Shown piece by piece: positions 37,643 to 41,148 of a DNA stretch of 41,148 nucleotides (positions within the stretch are counted from its first letter, which is position 1; every line of letters begins with the position of its first letter). The DNA is from Strigomonas culicis (taxonomy: Eukaryota; Euglenozoa; Kinetoplastea; Trypanosomatida; Trypanosomatidae), in assembly GCA_000482145.1 (NCBI GenBank), contig AUXH01000099.1, positions 1 through 41,148 on the forward strand, given 5' to 3'. Made by a program: the position numbers and the translations under genes. The notes beneath the pieces were generated by a model. The model was not told where the DNA came from and did no database searches. It saw only the letters and a program-made list of their open reading frames with translations.

Positions 37643-38494
37643 ATGAAGCTGGTTCCTCCCAATTTTGGCTACGTAGAGGAGAAAATATTCCGTTGCGGGT
37701 CTCCAGAGCTGAGGCACTTTAGCTTCTTATCGTCGCTTTGCCTCAAGACGTGTATTTTGCTAACAGATACATACGACGAGGCGTTTGTGCGGTGGTTGCA
37801 AGAAAACAACGTTCTTACTCTTTCACCGCTGAACATCGGCGGCGCTGCGGGTGGCGTCATGGACGCTAAGGCGGAGCAGCAGCCATATGTAGTCGCCCCT
37901 GATTCTGCGGCGCCGACGAACCCGTCGTTTGGCGACGATGGCGCCGCGGCGGCGGACGGGGCCGGCCACCCTCTGAGTGATCGGGCGGCGCGCGGGCTCT
38001 CGGATGGCACCTCCTCTGGCCCCAGGATGGATGAGGCGGACCGCGGCGACGCGAACCGCTTCTCCAACGTGGCGCGCTTCCTGCAGGAGAACACGCTGGA
38101 CCGCACGGCGCAGGTGTGCTCGCCGCTCTCACTGATTGGGCAGGTGTTTAGCGCCTCGGCAAACCCTTTTGGCTCCGGCCAGACGTACCGCCACCGCGGC
38201 GTGATGACACTCTCGGAGCCCGTGGTCGTGGGCATCCTGCACCTCCTCTTGGACCCCAAGTACTACCCGCTGCTCATCACGTGCCCCATGGGCCGTTATC
38301 GCACCGGCATTGTGTGCGGCTGCCTGCGCAAGATCCAGGGATGGAATCTCCTGGCCATCCTGGAAGAGTACCGTCGTTTCGCAGGCAACAAGAGCCGGGC
38401 AGAAAATGAAGAGTTCATTGAACTGTTTGATAAGGATCTTGTCAGTCTAGAGCTGGAGGGAGGCCGACGACCGACCATTTTGTATCCCATGTAG
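37643..38494 (+). CDS. Siw14/PFA-DSP type atypical dual-specificity phosphatase
   Basis: A 283-residue cysteine phosphatase. The N-terminus PPNFGYVEEKIFRCGSPE and LSSLCLKTCILLTD matches the opening of the plant/fungal atypical DSP family (Siw14 type), members of which hydrolyse inositol pyrophosphates or phosphoproteins. The P-loop is CPMGRYRTG with C214 and R220 (C-x5-R intact); the family norm is close to CxxGKHRTG, so the Lys-His pair is Arg-Tyr here. Downstream GCLRKIQGWN and EEYRRFAGNKSR plus EFIELF also match the family. Between the N-terminal part and the P-loop lies an extra Ala/Ser/Asp-rich stretch of about 115 residues (about 70-185), making it longer than typical members. Substrate in this organism is unknown. 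The gene sits just downstream of GPD, with no functional link implied. Confidence 0.88.
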   Translation: MKLVPPNFGYVEEKIFRCGSPELRHFSFLSSLCLKTCILLTDTYDEAFVRWLQENNVLTLSPLNIGGAAGGVMDAKAEQQPYVVAPDSAAPTNPSFGDDGAAAADGAGHPLSDRAARGLSDGTSSGPRMDEADRGDANRFSNVARFLQENTLDRTAQVCSPLSLIGQVFSASANPFGSGQTYRHRGVMTLSEPVVVGILHLLLDPKYYPLLITCPMGRYRTGIVCGCLRKIQGWNLLAILEEYRRFAGNKSRAENEEFIELFDKDLVSLELEGGRRPTILYPM

Positions 38495-38550
38495 TTACCT
38501 CCCCTGTGCAGCCGTTCTTCGGCTCAAGTGAGAGCGTTAGACAACTATTT

Positions 38551-38659
38551 CACCTTTGTCTTTGTCCGACCCCCTTCTTGCTTGCACTGTTCATCCACAA
38601 CTGTTCTTTCAACCCCTCTTCCTTTATCACTATCTGTTTTGTCTTTTGTATTATTGGAG
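38551..38659 (+). promoter_or_regulatory. Probable trans-splice acceptor of the small membrane protein gene
   Basis: Long C/T-rich stretch followed by the first AG at 38658-38659, about 66 bases before ATG 38726. Confidence 0.45.
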
Positions 38660-38725
38660 TGAGAGTGTGATATTTTTAGTAAAACAGACGCACCAGCAGT
38701 TTTTTCCCTTCTCTTGTCCACACCG

Positions 38726-39181
38726 ATGGAGTACTTTAGAATAGTGGATGTAAACAGCTTGCGCTACAAGCCGTACACATCCGTATTCAGCGAGCTGGTG
38801 GTGTTCCTTGCCTTAGGGCTCCTGGTTGCACTAGTTGCTAAAATTGGCGTTCCGTGGTTTCTAGAGGCTAAGCCAACAAAGCCCACTGCTGTGGGCGTGC
38901 AGCCGAGCGCCACGCCGGCTGAGAGCCCTCGCGTCGAAGCGGCGATGCAACCACTGCAGCCGACAAAGGGACCTTCAACAGAGGCGGAGGATGCGGCACC
39001 CCCGGGCCTCGATGAGGCCCTTGACATGTTTTTTGATGATGAGAGTATCCTACAGGAAGCCCTCCTCGATACGGAGGGCGGTGCCACTGCTACCGAGGAT
39101 AAGGGAAAGAGGGAACAGAAGATGGACACTACTCAGCGGGACTTGGCCCGCAGAATGATGAAGTCGTATCAGAAAAAGTGA
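38726..39181 (+). CDS. Small single-span membrane protein of unknown function
   Basis: A 151-residue protein starting at ATG 38726 (the open extension upstream uses TTG). Residues about 23-45 (ELVVFLALGLLVALVAKIG and onward) form one hydrophobic helix preceded by a short segment with Arg/Lys (NSLRYKPY), and followed by an 105-residue hydrophilic tail. The tail is Pro/Ala/Thr-rich, then acidic (LDEALDMFFDDESILQEALLDTEGG), and ends basic (RRMMKSYQKK). No cleavable signal peptide is evident, so an anchor in an internal membrane with the tail in the cytosol is plausible. No family recognised. Codon use is less GC-extreme than its neighbours. Confidence 0.7.
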   Translation: MEYFRIVDVNSLRYKPYTSVFSELVVFLALGLLVALVAKIGVPWFLEAKPTKPTAVGVQPSATPAESPRVEAAMQPLQPTKGPSTEAEDAAPPGLDEALDMFFDDESILQEALLDTEGGATATEDKGKREQKMDTTQRDLARRMMKSYQKK

Positions 39182-39673
39182 TAACCATAACACTAAGTAT
39201 GAATTGCTACACATACATACACACATCTAACATAACTCATACATGCAGAACACATGTATTAAAAGAATGAATGTATACCTATACACATCTTAATCTGATG
39301 TTTATGACCATTCATCATCTCTTTTTTTTTCTAGTGGACTCGCGTTGCACATTCTCTCTTTTCCTCTCCCTCTTTTCGTCTTCTAGCAACTTTGACTTTT
39401 AAGTATCTGGTTACACTTCTTTAGAGAGTCCGCTTCTCTTTCCTCCCCTCTTTTTATTCCTTTCCTTCTGGATCCGTGAATTTATTATTCTTTGAATTAT
39501 AGTCCACTGCTCCTGCAATTGAACAAGGTCGGGCATCATGTTTGATGCTTTCGCTTGTAACCTATGGATCTGCGCCGCGCCTTGATAGACACAACAATAC
39601 TTTCACTAGCATGGAAATACTATCTTTTCTTTGTACTATTTCACTTTGACAGTATACAGTTGCCATTTTTTTT
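39182..39673. other. Intergenic spacer
   Basis: AT-rich, with short ACATA repeats (about 39211-39260) and C/T tracts near 39351-39470 and 39620-39645. No gene seen; the region just before 39674 does not extend the following surface-protein sequence. Confidence 0.55.
39620..39652 (+). promoter_or_regulatory. Possible trans-splice acceptor before the surface-protein fragment
   Basis: Pyrimidine-rich tract ending in GACAG, AG at 39651-39652, about 20 bases upstream of ATG 39674. If used, a truncated transcript could still be made. Confidence 0.35.
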
Positions 39674-40551
39674 ATGTTAAATTCTTGTAAATATATCATC
39701 GCGCAAAACAGTGCCGTGGTTCGCCTCTCCAACATCAAGACCACCGGAGGCCAAGCGTTTCTTAAAGCCATATCGACTGTGTCGGTCAGGGCTTCTTCGG
39801 GAGCTAATCTTATCATGTACAGCATATCGACGGATGCTAACTTACTGGATTTCAGCACTGCTATACCGCAAATCGCGGGTCTCAGCTACTTCTCTCTCAT
39901 GCACATCAACGTTGTCTCAATGCAGACCGGCACAACCACCTTCCCCACCATATCCGCCACCAGCAATGTTGTGTGGATGGGGAACATCACCGTGGGCAAC
40001 ACCCTTTTGTCGTCCGTGACAGAGCTGACATCGAGGCCTCTTACCACCAACTACTTTTTGGACGCGTACGGCATGGTCAGTGAAATCTCGTCGAGTGCTG
40101 GCATTGCGGATGCGGTTGGTAATGCCTCTTCCGCGCTCTGCGTGCGGCCCGGCTGGAGTAACTCTTCGTGGGAGGAGTTTGACGGCTGGAAACGCGCCCA
40201 GTGCAACTGCAAAAGTGGTACCTATGGCCCTTACTGCATGCCGATCCCCGACCCTGTCTCGTCCTATGTGAGCTACGACCCCACGAAAAGGAGCACGAGC
40301 AGCGGCGCGGCGAAAGCAGTGGCGGGAGCAGCAATGTTTTAATCGGTATCATCGTGGGTTCCGTTTGCGGCGGACTTTTTCTGCTGATTGTTGTGCTGAG
40401 CATTGTGTGCTGCTGCTGCTGCTGCCGAAAAAAGAAGCAACAGCAGCCTCAGATTGTTCTTGCACCGGAAGGGTACGGCAGCATGTACGGTGGCAGCCAG
40501 ATGGGCTCTAAGGCTGGCTCCATATACAGCCGGAAGAACTCACGTACGTGA
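39674..40551 (+). pseudogene. Frameshifted 3' fragment of a surface membrane protein
   Basis: From ATG 39674 about 222 codons are open to a stop at 40340-40342. The text has short beta-strand-like repeats (VVRLSNIKTTGG, NVVWMGNITVG) as in beta-helix surface proteins, N-glycosylation sites, and a Cys motif CNCKSGTYGPYC that looks EGF-like. The frame one base earlier then carries the expected ending: SSGGSSNVLIGIIVG, a transmembrane helix, a run of six cysteines followed by RKKKQQQ (possible palmitoylation), and a Tyr/Gly/Ser-rich tail to the stop at 40551. The sensible switch is near 40285-40320, as if one base were lost. There is no signal peptide, although the protein looks extracellular, so the 5' part is probably missing. 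The pattern recalls large trypanosomatid surface families such as DGF-1, but that is only a resemblance. Confidence 0.65.
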
Positions 40552-41148
40552 AGCACCAACGTTTTTCATCCACTGTAAGTGGAGAAGCATGTGCATCTGT
40601 GCTCTGTCATGAGTTCATTTTAGTGTACACTAATGATAATTCCTTTTTTCTATTGGTATGACGTCGCGAAAAAGTTCCAGTATGCTTAGCTTCAAGTAAA
40701 CTAGCACATGCCCATTAGGTGTTCGAACGTGCACTAATGCGGTGCGTCCTGTGTCGGTTGGAAGATGGAAATACTGTTACAAGTATTGAAAATGTTTTTT
40801 TCTTAATGACGAGATACGTTTTTATTATCGCTTTTCAAACTAGTAGCATGCGTTTTCTATTTTTATTCATTTCGTGTTTTACTTGGTTATCCATTCATTG
40901 TTTCGCCCTTTTTTTAATTACCACATCATATAGTCGAAAAAATGATTGGAGTATTACGTGTTCTTTTGAACAACCTCTCCCACCAAGTGAAAACGAAGAG
41001 AATAAAAAAAAATAGTAAACAAGTTGATTCTTAATTAGTATTATTTTGTATGAAATTCTTTCATCTGTGAAATTGAAGATTCTACGTGTTTTAGCGCAGC
41101 GTTCTTGCTCTCTGTCGTTCGTAGGGCGATACGTCCGGAGGGCCTGGG
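40552..41148. other. AT-rich end of window, no gene supported
   Basis: An open frame at about 40719-41015 lacks an ATG at its 5' end and encodes Phe-rich sequence with AT-rich codons unlike the genes here. A GTTCGAA at 40721-40727 lacks the partner boxes of a tRNA gene. The GC rises again at the extreme 3' end, perhaps approaching the next gene. Confidence 0.5.

Noticed and set aside
40700..40730. tRNA-like GTTCGAA box
   Set aside because: No matching A box at a suitable distance and no cloverleaf pairing seen.
40719..41015. Open frame near the window end
   Set aside because: Lacks an ATG at its 5' end, AT-rich codons and Phe-rich sequence; no splice leader pattern.

Overview
The window looks like nuclear DNA of a kinetoplastid flagellate, most likely a trypanosomatid. 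Every convincing gene is on the + strand and intronless. Genes are separated by AT-rich spacers, and most start codons are preceded by a long polypyrimidine tract and an AG, the layout of polycistronic transcription with spliced-leader trans-splicing. A glycerol-3-phosphate dehydrogenase ending in a peroxisomal/glycosomal tripeptide (AKL) and a PIF1 helicase with a mitochondrial-type N-terminus fit this. Codon third positions in genes are strongly G/C, while spacers are rich in poly-T, poly-A and microsatellites. The genus cannot be fixed from the sequence alone.

Layout from left to right: (1) a chorismate lyase (UbiC)-family protein, unexpected in a eukaryote; (2) a long Ser/Pro-rich protein with a C-terminal globin domain, whose reading frame is broken by a one-base shift near 4.39 kb; (3) a 2.4 kb gene-poor AT-rich spacer; (4) a small 4F5/zf-met2 type zinc protein; (5) a 430-residue protein of unknown function; (6) a PIF1-family helicase; (7) a MAP kinase with a TDY activation loop; (8) a 19.4 kb uninterrupted gene for a giant (about 6,455 residues) type I membrane protein made of roughly 50 degenerate two-cysteine modules, one transmembrane helix and a proline-rich cytoplasmic tail; (9) glycosomal glycerol-3-phosphate dehydrogenase; (10) a Siw14/PFA-DSP type phosphatase with a large insertion; (11) a small single-span membrane protein; (12) the frameshifted 3' part of a surface protein with an EGF-like motif, a transmembrane helix and a cysteine run.

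As in kinetoplastids generally, neighbouring genes need not share function; I see no operon-like grouping. The strongest candidates for new biology are the giant modular surface protein with its repeated module, and the chorismate lyase homologue. The globin protein and the altered P-loop phosphatase are secondary leads. No tRNA, rRNA, CRISPR array or transposable element was recognised.
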